Below are positions 1-18,100 of a stretch of DNA of 64,000 nt, piece by piece; the first letter of the stretch is position 1, and each line of letters opens with the position of its first letter. The stretch lies in assembly GCA_938027685.1 (NCBI GenBank), contig CALJAM010000009.1:1-64000 (forward strand), written 5' to 3'. This DNA comes from an uncultured Bryobacteraceae bacterium. GTDB lineage: Bacteria; Acidobacteriota; Terriglobia; Bryobacterales; Bryobacteraceae. The position numbers and the translations under genes are program-made. Below the pieces are notes generated by a model, which ran no database searches, had not been told where the DNA came from, and saw only the letters and a list, made by a program, of their open reading frames with translations.

Positions 1-102
1 GCCCGCGCCTCCGTGCGCGACGGCGAAGCCGTGATCGAATGGCCGCAACCGGTGCGCATCGACGCGGGCGAGCGGCTGCGGGTGGTGCTTAAGCCTGCAT
101 AA
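1..102 (+). CDS. C-terminal end of an unidentified protein (partial)
   Basis: An open frame runs from the window edge and stops at TAA (100-102). Only 33 residues are visible, ending VRIDAGERLRVVLKPA. The alternating hydrophobic pattern suggests the last strands of a beta-sandwich domain, but no family can be named from so little. It lies on the same strand as the M14 peptidase gene, about 360 nt upstream of it. Confidence 0.55.
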   Translation, partial: ARASVRDGEAVIEWPQPVRIDAGERLRVVLKPA

Positions 103-464
103 AACGGCAGTTTTGCCATTTCGACGATTCCACAGCCCCGGCCTCGAGTTCCGTGTGCGCCGGACCAGGTCCCGCCGGCAAGGTGAGTGTGCCTCGCCGC
201 GTCCTTCGGGATCTCGGCTGAGGCGGGCCAGCTTGCCCCGCACGCTCGGATGGACCGCTCGTTGGCTGGTGGAACCGGGTAGGGTTTTCGAGCCACGGCC
301 GGTCCGTGGCAACGGTGCCCTGAGCGGGACTCCGACAGTGCGGCTCTCGCGTTGTCGCGGCGGGACGCTCGGTCAGCGGGTTGTCTCACTGCCGCTCGGG
401 CCACAGAGCCGCCGACGGGCGGGTTTGCGACCGCGTGCCAGCGGTGGCGTATCCTGAATAGCTT
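103..464. other. Intergenic region, no supported gene
   Basis: This 362-nt stretch separates the partial upstream gene from the M14 peptidase gene. A 114-codon open frame (113-457) is arginine/glycine/proline-rich, resembles no family I know and looks like a by-product of high GC. A TATCCT hexamer at about 449-454, just before the peptidase ATG, could be a -10 element. I see no RNA gene or terminator. Confidence 0.5.
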
Positions 465-3188
465 ATGAGGATGCATAAGATTTTGTGGGCCGTCCTGTTC
501 GCCGCGCGGGCTGGGGCCGCGGCCCAGCCGACGTGGGAGTTCTGGCCGGGCGCAAGCTACGATCCGCGCGTGCCCACCCATAGGCAGGTGTTGGGATACG
601 AGCCGGGTGAACGCATCACCCGTTACTCGGGCCTGCGGCAGTACCTGGAGGCGTTGGCTTCAGCCACCGGTCGGATCCGCCTTTTCGAGTATGGCAAGAG
701 TTGGGAGGGCCGGCCGCTGTTTTACGCAGTGATCGCGTCTGAGAGCAATCTTGGCCGGCTCGAGCAGATACGGGCGGCCTACCAGCAACTTGCCGATCCT
801 CGGAAAACCTCCGAAGCGCAGGCGCGCCAGCTCATCGAGCGACTGCCCGCCGTCGTCTGTCTGGCCAACGGCGTCCATGGCAACGAGATCTCGGGACCGG
901 ATGCCGCACTTCTGGTGGCCTATCACTTGCTCGCGGCGCGCAACGACAAACTGGTGGAGCAGGTCCGCGAGCACGTCGTCCTTCTGTTGATCCCTTCGCA
1001 GAATCCCGACGGGCGCGAACGATTCGTTCACCACTTCGAGCAGACCGTGGGCCTCGAACCCGACCCCAATCCGGCCGCGGCCGAGCACGTCGAACCGTGG
1101 CCGGGCGGCCGTGGCAATCACTACCTTTTCGATCTCAACCGTGACTGGGTGCCCCTGACGCAACCCGAGATCCGCAGCCTCGTCGCCGAGCTGCGCCGCT
1201 GGTATCCACTGGTCTTCGTCGATCTGCACGAGATGGGATCGGACAGCACTTACTACTTCGCACCCGAGGCCGATCCTTTCAACCCTCACATCACGCAAGA
1301 ACAGCGTCAGGCCCTGTTCTGGTTCGGGCGAAACAACGCGCGGTGGTTCGACCGTTTCGGCTTCGACTACTTCACACGCGAGGTCTATGACGCCTTTTAC
1401 CCCGGCTACGGCGCCAGTTGGCCGACCTATTACGGCGCCATCGCCATGACCTATGAACAGGCATCGGCGCGCGGGCTGCTCATGCGCCGCAGTGACGAAA
1501 GCGTCTTCCATTTCCGTGACACCGTGCGTCAGCAGTTCGTCAGCTCGATCTCCACGCTCGAGACGGCCGCACGGGAGCGTCGGAAACTGCTCGAGCTCTT
1601 CCATCGCTATCGCACGAGCGCGATCGAGGAGGCAGCGCGGGAGCCGGTGCGGGAGTATGTCCTCGTGCGACGCGGTGACACGAGCGCCGTGGATAAACTT
1701 GCGGCGGTGCTCGCCGAGCACGGCATCGAGCTCAAACGCGCTCTCGCGCCCTTCCGCAACGCCAACCGGGAGTTTCCAGCCGGCAGCTATGTGATCCCGC
1801 TCGCGCAACCCGCAAAGCGCTTGATTCGCACGCTGCTCGACCCGCACGTGCCGATGGAGGAAAAGTTTCTCCAGGAGCAGGAGCGCCGCCGCAAAAAGAA
1901 ACTGCCCGACGAAATTTACGACGTGACAGCCTGGTCGCTGCCGCTCGCCTACAACGTGGAAGCGGTCGCTGTGAGCGAAGAATCGCAAGGAAAGTTCGAA
2001 TCGGCGAACCCGGTCCGCATCCCGCCAGGCTCGGTGGACCGTCCGGACGCCCAGGTCGCCTTCCTCGTGCCGTGGGGCACCCAAGCTGCCGCGCGCCTGC
2101 TGGCCGCGGCACTGCGCGAGGGCCTGAACATTCTTTCCAGCGACAAGTCCTTCACGCTGAACGGGCGCAAGTACCCGGCCGGGACACTCATTCTGAAGGT
2201 GAAGGACAACCCCTCCGGTCTGGGCGAGCGCATGATCCGCTTGGCCCGCCGGACCGGCGCGGAGGTCTACGGTACTGATTCGAGCTGGGTCGACGAGGGC
2301 GTGAACTTCGGCTCCCGTCATGTCGTCCGCATGCGCGCACCCGCCGTCGCGCTGGCTTGGGACCGGCCAGTCTCGTCTACCTCGGCTGGATGGACGCGCT
2401 TTGTGCTGGAACGCCAGTACGAATACCCCGTGAGCGTGATTCGCACTCAGACGCTGGCCGCAGCCGATCTCGGTCGCTACCACGTCCTGATCCTGCCCGA
2501 TCAGAGCTTCGGCGAAGGCTACGCGCAGATCCTGGGAACCAACGGCATCCGTCGGTTGCGCGAATGGGTCGCCGCGGGAGGCACCGTGATCGGTATCGCG
2601 GGGGCGGTCGGGTTTCTCGCCGATTCACGCACCGGGTTGTTGCCCATCACGCAAGAGTATCTTGCGCGTCCCGGAGAGCCGCTGCGAAGGACGGAAGCGC
2701 CAAAGCCGGAAGCCGCCAAGCCCGAAGCTGCCGAGCCGCGCAGCCCCGGCAAGCTGCTGGCAAGCGAAGAGGACTACTTCAAGGAGATCCAGCCCGAGCG
2801 CGAGCTGCCTGACCGCGCGCTCGGCGTCATGGTCAGGGCCAAAGTCGATCCGGATCACTGGATCTCAGCAGGCGTCCATGAAACCGTCGTGGCGCTGGTC
2901 TCCGGACGGGCCATTTACTCGCCCATCAAGCTGGACAGGGGCGTCAACGCGGCCGTTTTCCTCGGGCCGGACCAGTTGCTCGCCAGCGGATATCTCTGGG
3001 AGGAAAACCGCAAGCAACTGGGCTTCAAGCCGTTCGTGGTGGTGGCGCGCGAAGGCCGCGGCTACGTGATCGGCTTCACGGCGGATCCGAACTTCCGCGC
3101 CGCCATGGACGGGCTCAACGTCCTCTTCCTGAACGCCGTCTTTCGCACGCCGCCGCGCACGCGCAGTGCGGGACTGGCCGGGGAGTGA
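465..3188 (+). CDS. Exported M14-family zinc carboxypeptidase-like protein
   Basis: A 907-residue protein with an N-terminal hydrophobic signal segment (residues 1-20, ending AAA-QP), so probably secreted or periplasmic. The M14 zinc peptidase fold is indicated by the ligand motif H138-G-N-E141, the NPDG stretch at about 180-183, DLNRD at 223-227 and the third ligand H255 in VDLHEMG. E331 in MTYEQ is a good candidate for the catalytic glutamate. The C-terminal half (about 420-907) is not assignable by eye; it resembles the long accessory regions of other large exported M14 proteins. The likely role is hydrolysis of external peptides. ATG 465 was chosen over ATG 471 because the latter would have its GAGG directly against the start. 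Its 3' end converges on rpoC with about 31 nt between and no obvious terminator. Confidence 0.85.
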   Translation: MRMHKILWAVLFAARAGAAAQPTWEFWPGASYDPRVPTHRQVLGYEPGERITRYSGLRQYLEALASATGRIRLFEYGKSWEGRPLFYAVIASESNLGRLEQIRAAYQQLADPRKTSEAQARQLIERLPAVVCLANGVHGNEISGPDAALLVAYHLLAARNDKLVEQVREHVVLLLIPSQNPDGRERFVHHFEQTVGLEPDPNPAAAEHVEPWPGGRGNHYLFDLNRDWVPLTQPEIRSLVAELRRWYPLVFVDLHEMGSDSTYYFAPEADPFNPHITQEQRQALFWFGRNNARWFDRFGFDYFTREVYDAFYPGYGASWPTYYGAIAMTYEQASARGLLMRRSDESVFHFRDTVRQQFVSSISTLETAARERRKLLELFHRYRTSAIEEAAREPVREYVLVRRGDTSAVDKLAAVLAEHGIELKRALAPFRNANREFPAGSYVIPLAQPAKRLIRTLLDPHVPMEEKFLQEQERRRKKKLPDEIYDVTAWSLPLAYNVEAVAVSEESQGKFESANPVRIPPGSVDRPDAQVAFLVPWGTQAAARLLAAALREGLNILSSDKSFTLNGRKYPAGTLILKVKDNPSGLGERMIRLARRTGAEVYGTDSSWVDEGVNFGSRHVVRMRAPAVALAWDRPVSSTSAGWTRFVLERQYEYPVSVIRTQTLAAADLGRYHVLILPDQSFGEGYAQILGTNGIRRLREWVAAGGTVIGIAGAVGFLADSRTGLLPITQEYLARPGEPLRRTEAPKPEAAKPEAAEPRSPGKLLASEEDYFKEIQPERELPDRALGVMVRAKVDPDHWISAGVHETVVALVSGRAIYSPIKLDRGVNAAVFLGPDQLLASGYLWEENRKQLGFKPFVVVAREGRGYVIGFTADPNFRAAMDGLNVLFLNAVFRTPPRTRSAGLAGE

Positions 3189-3219
3189 GATCCTCCGGCC
3201 ACTCCGCAGCCGACCAAGG

Positions 3220-7461
<4,242 letters not shown>

Positions 7462-7566
7462 TCCTGCTCCTCATCCCTTGGCCAAAGCGGCGAGCCTGCG
7501 GCGCGTAACGTCCCGCGGCAAAGCAGCGGGCCCGTTCCGCCGTCGGGCTCCCGCGCCGGTTCCTCC

Positions 7567-11907
<4,341 letters not shown>

Positions 11908-12221
11908 GCTTTCAAACTCCTCGGAACCTGAAAGCTGGATCCACGTTCCGGTTGACCGCGCTCAAACCGTCGAAACGGCCCATACCGCCGCTTCCGATCC
12001 AACCCCTTTCGCTGCGATGACAAACGCACCGACGGGCCCGGCGCGGCCGCCGGCCCGCACTGCCCGTTGCACAAACAGCGCAGAGGCTGCTGCGCAGACG
12101 GGATCGCTCGGAGAATCGTGCATGGGAATGCCGGCGTTGTCAGCCGTCGAGACACCCCTCCCGCGTGCTAGGGGCGTTGATCGAATCTTCGGATCCGGGT
12201 GATGCAAGAAACCCGCATCCT
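11908..12221 (-). other. rpoB 5' leader region without a supported gene
   Basis: About 314 nt between the predicted rpoB promoter and the rpoB start. Short frames on both strands (for example 11962-12207 minus) have no recognisable content. The GTTCCGAGGAGTTTGAAAGC sequence just before the ATG supplies a GAGGAG ribosome-binding site. Confidence 0.5.
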
Positions 12222-12251
12222 AGTGTAACAGACACGAACCCCGCCGGTCAA
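12222..12251 (-). promoter_or_regulatory. Candidate sigma70-type promoter for rpoB-rpoC
   Basis: On the minus strand TTGACC (12251-12246) and TACACT (12227-12222) are separated by 18 nt, a near-consensus housekeeping promoter. Transcription would start near 12214, leaving a leader of about 300 nt before the rpoB ATG at 11907. I see no convincing ORF or known regulatory RNA in that leader. A G/C-rich stretch with a palindromic CCCCCGGGGG core lies just after the rplL stop (about 12290-12300) and may act as a partial attenuator or processing site, though it lacks a U-run. Confidence 0.6.
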
Positions 12252-12300
12252 ACTGGCGGCGCCCCCTGGACCGGGTCGCACCCCACAACCCCCGGGGGCC

Positions 12301-12684
12301 TCACTTGATCTCGACTGTGGCTCCGACCTCGGCGAATTTCTGACGGATCTTCTCCGCCTCTTCCTTGCTGACGCCTTCCTTGATGGGTTTCGGCGCGCTT
12401 TCCACCAGGTCCTTCGCCTCCTTCAGGCCCAAGCTGGTGACCTCGCGCACCGCCTTGATCACGTTGATCTTGTTGGGTCCGACCGCCGTCAACACGACCG
12501 TGAATTCGGTCTGCTCCTCGGCGGCCGCTGCCGGGGCCGGACCAGCGGCAGCAACCGGTGCAGCGGCCACCGCGGCCGCGGCTGCCGAAACTCCCAATCT
12601 CTCCTCCAGCAGCTTGACGAGCTGGGATGCCTCCAGCAGCGTCAGGCTCTGGATTTGATCGGCAATTGCGTTGATATCTGCCAT
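12301..12684 (-). CDS. rplL: 50S ribosomal protein L7/L12
   Basis: A 127-residue protein of the usual L7/L12 length and layout: an N-terminal dimerisation helix ([18 protein letters not shown]), an alanine-rich hinge (about 35-57), and the C-terminal factor-binding domain with [16 protein letters not shown] and LKEAKDLVE. It forms the ribosomal stalk that recruits translation GTPases. It lies downstream of rplJ with a 58-nt gap, the standard order for balanced expression. Confidence 0.97.
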   Translation of the reverse strand: MADINAIADQIQSLTLLEASQLVKLLEERLGVSAAAAAVAAAPVAAAGPAPAAAAEEQTEFTVVLTAVGPNKINVIKAVREVTSLGLKEAKDLVESAPKPIKEGVSKEEAEKIRQKFAEVGATVEIK

Positions 12685-12742
12685 CTCTCGAGTCTCCTGC
12701 TCTGCAAATCTTCCTCGGGCGAAGACCCTTGCTGACGGTCAC

Positions 12743-13270
12743 TCAAGCCCGGAACTTTTCCTCTTTTACCGCCTGGTCCAGGACCACCGCCAGGTTGCGT
12801 CCCACCGCCTGGATGGCCGTCGCTACGCGCTGAGCCGGCGCCTGGATCAGGAACAGCAGCTTGGCAAGCAGTTCCTCGCGCGGCGGCAATTCAGCCAACT
12901 GCTGGATTGCGCCGACGTCGATCACCCGGCCCTCGACCATGCCGGCTTTGAAGGTCAGCACCGGGTTTTCCTTCGCGTACTTGGTCAGCGCCTTGGCCAG
13001 GGCCACCGGATCGCCGTCCGTGTAGGCCAGAGAGTTCATCCCGGTGAGACCCTTCAGCAGCGGGGCCGCCGGCGTCCCCTCCGCGGCCCGTTCCGCCAGC
13101 GTGTTCTTGATCACGCGGTAGCGTCCGCCCGCCGATCGCACGGCCTTGCGCAACTCGAAATCCTGCGCCACCGTGAGCTTGTCGAACGTGGTCAAGAAAA
13201 CGTGCGGACAGCGCTGCAGCTCCCGCCGCAGCTCCTCAACTTCCTGCCTCTTGATTTGCTTGGTCTTCAT
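12743..13270 (-). CDS. rplJ: 50S ribosomal protein L10
   Basis: A 175-residue L10, the stalk base protein that anchors L7/L12 dimers. The N-terminal rRNA-binding domain contains FLTTFDKLTVAQDFELRKAVR and YRVIKNTLAERA. The C-terminal helix that binds L7/L12 is at about 135-175. It sits between rplA (20-nt gap) and rplL on the same strand. Confidence 0.97.
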   Translation of the reverse strand: MKTKQIKRQEVEELRRELQRCPHVFLTTFDKLTVAQDFELRKAVRSAGGRYRVIKNTLAERAAEGTPAAPLLKGLTGMNSLAYTDGDPVALAKALTKYAKENPVLTFKAGMVEGRVIDVGAIQQLAELPPREELLAKLLFLIQAPAQRVATAIQAVGRNLAVVLDQAVKEEKFRA

Positions 13271-13289
13271 CGGTGCCCCTCGCCCCTTG

Positions 13290-13994
13290 CTAGACGACGC
13301 GCGTGTTATAGGGCGTAGTGTCCAGGGGAACGCCCGGCCCCATCGTCGAGCACAGCGTGGCGCTGCGCACGTACTTGCCCTTGGCGGCGGCCGGCTTGGC
13401 CCGCACCACGGCCTGAATCAGCGCCTGCGCGTTCTCGACGAGCTTGTCGTCGGAGAAGCTGGTCTTGCCGATGGGCGCATGGATGATGCCGGTCTTATCC
13501 ACGCGGAACTCGACCTTGCCCGCCTTGATTTCCTTCACCGCTTTGGCCACGTCCATGGTCACGGTCCCCGTCTTGGGGTTGGGCATCAGACCGCGCGGGC
13601 CCAGGATCTTACCCAGCCGGCCGACCACGCGCATCATGTCCGGCGTAGCCACGACCGCGTCGAAGTCCAGCCAGCCCTCCTGGATCTTCTGCACCATCTC
13701 CTCACCGCCCACGTAATCGGCGCCCGCTTCTTCGGCCTCGCGCTGCTTCTCGCCTGAAGCGATCACCAGCACGCGCTTAGACTTGCCCAGGCCGTTGGGC
13801 AGGACCACCGTGCCGCGCACCATCTGATCAGCGTGCTTGGGATTCACGCCCAGCCGGAGGTGAAGCTCGACCGTCTCGTCGAAGTTGGCGAACTTGATCT
13901 TCTTAACCAGGGCCACCGCCTCCTCGAGCGTGTGGAGCTTGCGCGGCACTTGCTGGGCGGCAGCCTGATACTTTTTGCCTACTTTACTTGCCAT
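13290..13994 (-). CDS. rplA: 50S ribosomal protein L1
   Basis: A 234-residue L1 of typical length, with [10 protein letters not shown] at the start, [24 protein letters not shown] and the signature region [17 protein letters not shown]. It binds 23S rRNA at the E-site stalk. It is the first gene of the rplA-rplJ-rplL unit here. Unlike the usual order, rplK is not immediately upstream, and the gene has its own promoter and a structured leader. Confidence 0.97.
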   Translation of the reverse strand: MASKVGKKYQAAAQQVPRKLHTLEEAVALVKKIKFANFDETVELHLRLGVNPKHADQMVRGTVVLPNGLGKSKRVLVIASGEKQREAEEAGADYVGGEEMVQKIQEGWLDFDAVVATPDMMRVVGRLGKILGPRGLMPNPKTGTVTMDVAKAVKEIKAGKVEFRVDKTGIIHAPIGKTSFSDDKLVENAQALIQAVVRAKPAAAKGKYVRSATLCSTMGPGVPLDTTPYNTRVV

Positions 13995-14015
13995 GAGGAC
14001 CTCGCTGGTGCAAAC

Positions 14016-14041
14016 GGTGACGGCGCTGCGGCGCCCTCACC
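14016..14041 (-). promoter_or_regulatory. Hairpin in the rplA 5' leader
   Basis: The segments 14016-14026 and 14031-14041 pair as an 11-bp stem with one C-C mismatch around a 4-nt loop. The hairpin lies between the rplA promoter and the start codon. Its position would suit an L1 autoregulatory site, since L1 represses its own operon in several bacteria, but the L1-site consensus was not confirmed. Confidence 0.35.
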
Positions 14042-14079
14042 TCCCACGGAAGGTTCCGGTCACTGCGGGTTGATCCTTC

Positions 14080-14109
14080 AGTGTAGCAGAACGGCGGCGC
14101 GCCCGTCTA
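14080..14109 (-). promoter_or_regulatory. Candidate promoter for rplA-rplJ-rplL
   Basis: On the minus strand TAGACG (14109-14104) and TACACT (14085-14080) are spaced by 18 nt. The -10 hexamer and spacing are identical to those upstream of rpoB, which supports both. The start would be near 14072, about 78 nt before the rplA ATG. Confidence 0.55.
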
Positions 14110-14123
14110 CCGCCCGTGGCAGT

Positions 14124-14372
14124 TCAAAGCAAGCCGCCGCCCACCATCAGCCGGATCGTCCCCAGAACTGCCGCCACTGCACACAACGCGAGACCGGCCA
14201 CCGCCGGGCCTTTCCGCGGGTCCTGCGTGGTCGCCACGGTGATGAGGCTCACGATCAGGCCGGCCGCCGAAAACGGGACGTTGATCCAGTTGAGCGCGCC
14301 GAGGCAAGGAAACTGGGCCACGAACATGCCGAGCACGGCCAGAATTCCCCACACGAGGCATACCACCTGCAT
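14124..14372 (-). CDS. Small integral membrane protein, unknown function
   Basis: An 82-residue protein starting MQVVCLVWGILAVLG, with three hydrophobic segments (about 3-20, 28-46 and 56-75) and a short polar DPRKGP loop. It resembles small DUF4190-like membrane proteins, but that family call is only a guess. ATG 14372 was preferred to the longer upstream frame because it starts one base after the stop of the DUF2752 gene and has a GGGGGG ribosome-binding run. The two genes are probably cotranscribed. Confidence 0.6.
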   Translation of the reverse strand: MQVVCLVWGILAVLGMFVAQFPCLGALNWINVPFSAAGLIVSLITVATTQDPRKGPAVAGLALCAVAAVLGTIRLMVGGGLL

Positions 14373-14373
14373 T

Positions 14374-14655
14374 TCAGACCCCCCGAATTCGCCCTCCTCG
14401 AACTCGGCGCACGACGCCGACCATGCACCATCCCGATACGGCAACCGGCACCGCAGGTGGCACGGGATGCCCGGCGAGTGCGCCTTCCCAGTCACCGTGC
14501 AGCAGACGGCAGACGTCTGGCGTCAATCCGCAAGAGGGACACCTTCGTTCCAGGCACTGCCGCGCAGGGCAGATCGGCGGGGCCGACTCAAGCCAGTAGG
14601 GAAGCAGGGCCGCCAGGATGCACAACGCAGCAATACCTGCAAACCTCCACCGCAT
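14374..14655 (-). CDS. DUF2752-family membrane protein
   Basis: A 93-residue protein, from the start MRWRFAGIAALC, with an N-terminal transmembrane segment. It has the DUF2752 signature CPSCGLTPDVCRLLHGDW followed by AALAGHP-type residues, then a second hydrophobic stretch. DUF2752 proteins are short, with an invariant CP-x-CGLTR-like motif; the Arg is Pro here. The function is unknown. An in-frame ATG at 14712 would add 19 unlikely residues, and the chosen start has GAGGAAAA upstream. It precedes the small membrane protein gene with 1 nt between stop and start. Confidence 0.65.
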   Translation of the reverse strand: MRWRFAGIAALCILAALLPYWLESAPPICPARQCLERRCPSCGLTPDVCRLLHGDWEGALAGHPVPPAVPVAVSGWCMVGVVRRVRGGRIRGV

Positions 14656-15123
14656 GCTCGATAGAGTTTTCCTCGGCGTCCCGCATGCAGGCGACGCCGC
14701 TGCAAAGAGCAAGACGAGACAAATTTACTCCAGTTGCGAAGACGCCGCAAGGGAGGGTGTAAACACCCAGCCGGTCTAGGCAGGCAGGCTCTACGCGCCG
14801 AGGGCGGGGCATTTTCCGCAGCCCAGGAACGTCGATCCAGTGTCCTGCCGGCCACGATACCGCCAAGAGACGCAAAATCATGACGTTGTGCGGGAACGGC
14901 GGACGTTGTGAAATCACGGTCGACTGGCACGTCCCTTGCACCCCAGGAAACCCGGAGCCGGCGCGAGCTGTCGACTGCCTCCCTCTATAACGGAGGCAAA
15001 GCTCCTATACTGGTAAGGTTGCCGACGACTCTGAATCACATCAGGCGGCTCGGCGGCGAACCCGCTCCGCCGGCCACCCGCAGGCGGAGGTTACCAGACC
15101 TACCTTGATTAGGTAAGACGACA
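14656..15123. promoter_or_regulatory. Intergenic control region upstream of nifJ
   Basis: This 468-nt divergent region has no supported gene. It carries an exact 9-bp direct repeat GACGTTGTG at 14882-14890 and 14902-14910 (period 20 bp, two helical turns), a TATACT -10-like hexamer at 15006-15011, and a dyad TACC-N7-GGTA at 15101-15115 just before the nifJ start. These could bind a regulator of pyruvate:ferredoxin oxidoreductase. No matching -35 box was found. Confidence 0.4.
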
Positions 15124-18100
15124 ATGACACGCAAGAAAGTCACCATCGACGGCAACGAAGCGACCGCTTACGTTGCCTACCACGTCAACGAAGTATGCGC
15201 GATCTACCCGATCACACCTTCCTCCCCCATGGGCGAATGGGCGGATGAATGGGCAGCCAAGGGCATCCCCAACATTTGGGGCACGGTACCCAAAGTCGTC
15301 GAGATGCAAAGCGAGGGCGGCGCCTCCGCAGCGCTGCACGGGGCCCTGCAAGGGGGCGCGCTGGCCACCACCTTCACGGCTGCTCAGGGCCTGCTGCTGA
15401 TGATCCCCAGCATGTACAAGATCGCCGGCGAGTTGAGCCCTGCGACGATTCATGTCTCCGCGCGCACCGTCGCCACGCACGCCTTGTCCATTTTCGGCGA
15501 TCACAGCGACGTGATGGCCGTGCGGCAAACAGGATGGGCGCTGCTGGCCTCCAACTGCGTCCAGGAGGCGCAAGACTTCGCCCTGATCGCACAGGCGGCC
15601 ACTCTGGAATCGCGCGTGCCGTTCCTGCACTTCTTCGACGGCTTCCGCACCTCGCACGAGGTGGCGAAGATCGAGCAACTGACGCTCGACGATATGCGCG
15701 CGATGATTCCCGAGGAATTGATCCGCGCGCACCGCGCCCGCGCCATGACGCCCGACAAGCCTGTGCTGCGCGGCACGGCGCAGAACCCCGACGTCTTCTT
15801 CCAGGCCCGCGAGGCCTGCAACCCTTACTATCTGGCCTGCCCGACGATCGTGCAGAACGTCATGGACAGGTTCGCGAAGCTCGTGGGCCGGCAGTACCAT
15901 CTTTTCGATTACCTGGGCGCGCCGGATGCCGACCGCGTCATCGTGCTCATGGGCTCCGGCGCTGAGGTGGCGCACGAGTTGGTCGAGTACATGACCGCGC
16001 GGGGCGAGAAGATCGGCATCGTAAAGGTGCGGCTCTTCCGACCGTTCTCGACGGAAGCCTTCCTCAAAGCACTGCCGCCCACCACCAAAGCCATCGCCGT
16101 CTTGGACCGCACCAAGGAGCCCGGCGCGATCGGCGAGCCGCTCTACCAGGACGTCGTGACGGCCCTCGTCGAAGGCCTGAATTCCGGCGTCGCTCCGTTT
16201 GAGAAAATGCCTCGCGTAATCGGCGGTCGTTATGGCCTCTCGTCGAAGGAGTTCACGCCCGCCATGGTCAAGGCTGTCTTCGATGAGCTGGCTGCCGAGC
16301 GACCGAAGAATCATTTCACGATCGGCATCAACGACGACGTTACGCACACCAGCCTCCCCTACGATCCCGACTTTTCGACCGAGGATCCGCAGGCCTTCCG
16401 CGGCCTATTCTTCGGGCTGGGGGCCGACGGCACCGTCAGCGCCAACAAGAACTCCATCAAAATCATCGGTGAGGAGACCGACAACTACGCCCAGGGCTAC
16501 TTCGTTTACGATTCCAAGAAGGCCGGCGCGGTCACGATTTCTCACCTGCGCTTCGGTCCCAATCCGATCCACTCCAGCTACCTGATCACCAAGGCCAACT
16601 TCGTCGCCTGCCACCAGTTCTCCTTCCTCGAGCGCTTCGACGTGCTGGAGGCGGCCATGCCCGGGGCCACGTTCCTGCTGAACAGCTATTACGGGCCCGA
16701 GGAGGTCTGGGATCATCTGCCCCGCACCGTGCAGCGTCACATCATCGAGAAAAAGCTGCGCTTCTACGTGATCGACGCTTACAAAGTTGCGGCCGAGACG
16801 GACATGGGCAGCCGCATCAACACCATCATGCAGACCTGCTTCTTCGCCATCAGCGGCATTCTGCCGCGCGACGAGGCCATCCAGAAAATCAAAGAGGCTA
16901 TCGAGAAGACCTGGGGCAAGCGCGGCGAGGCGATCGTGAAAAAGAACTTCGCCGCCGTGGACGCGGCCTTAGCTCACCTGCACGAGGTGAAGGTGCCCGA
17001 CCGCATCACCAGCACCTTCGACATTCGCCCGCCGGTGCCGCCGGAGGCGCCTGAGTTCGTGCAGCGCACGCTGGCGCCCATCATCGCCGGCAAGGGCGAC
17101 ACGGTTCCTGTCAGCGCCTTCCCGCCCGACGGCACCTTCCCCACCGCCACCTCCCAATGGGAGAAGCGCAACATTGCGCTGGAAATTCCGGTCTGGGACG
17201 AGCAGTTGTGCATCCAGTGCGGCAAGTGCGTGCTGGTGTGCCCGCACGCCACCATCCGCGCCAAGGTCTACGACGCCAAGTGGCTGGAGAGTGCGCCGCC
17301 CACCTTCAAGCACGCGCCGGCGCGCTGGCGTGAGTTCAAAGACATGAAGTACACGCTGCAGGTGGCGCCGGAGGATTGCACGGGTTGCGCGCTCTGCGTC
17401 GAAGCCTGCCCGGTCAAGAGCAAGACCGAGGTCAAGCACAAGGCCCTGAACATGGCGCCGCAACCGCCGCTGCGCGAGCAGGAGCGGGTCAACTGGGAAT
17501 TCTTCCTGAAGATCCCCGATATGGACCGGCGCCTGCTTAGCCCCGCGCAGGTCAAGGACAACCAACTCTTCCGTCCGCTATTCGAGTTCTCGGGCGCCTG
17601 CGCAGGCTGCGGCGAGACGCCGTACATCAAGCTGTTGACCCAGCTTTTCGGCGATCGGCTGGTCATCGGCAACGCCACCGGCTGCTCCTCGATTTACGGC
17701 GGGAACCTGCCCACAACGCCCTACTGCGTGGATCACAACGGACGGGGCCCGACCTGGAACAACTCGCTGTTCGAAGACACGGCCGAGTTCGCGCTCGGTC
17801 TGCGCCTTGCAATCAACCAGCAGACCGAGTACGCGCGCTGGTTGGTCCGGCAGCTCTCGCACATCATCGGCGACGAGCTGGCCGCTGCGTTGCTCGAGGC
17901 CGATCAGAGTACGGAGAAGGGCATCTACGAGCAGCGGGAGCGCGTGGCGCTGTTGCGGCAGAAGCTCGAGGGCGTGGAGACGCGCGAGGCTCGCGACCTG
18001 CGGGCCCTGGCGGACTCGCTCGTGCGCAAGAGCGTCTGGGGCATTGGCGGCGACGGTTGGGCCTACGACATCGGCTACGGCGGACTGGATCACGTGCTGG

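Noticed and set aside
113-457. 114-codon plus-strand frame before the M14 peptidase
   Set aside because: Arg/Gly/Pro-rich with no ribosome-binding site or family resemblance.
660-2483. 607-codon minus-strand frame opposite the M14 peptidase
   Set aside because: The M14 frame has a signal peptide and clear zinc motifs; the antisense frame shows no domain.
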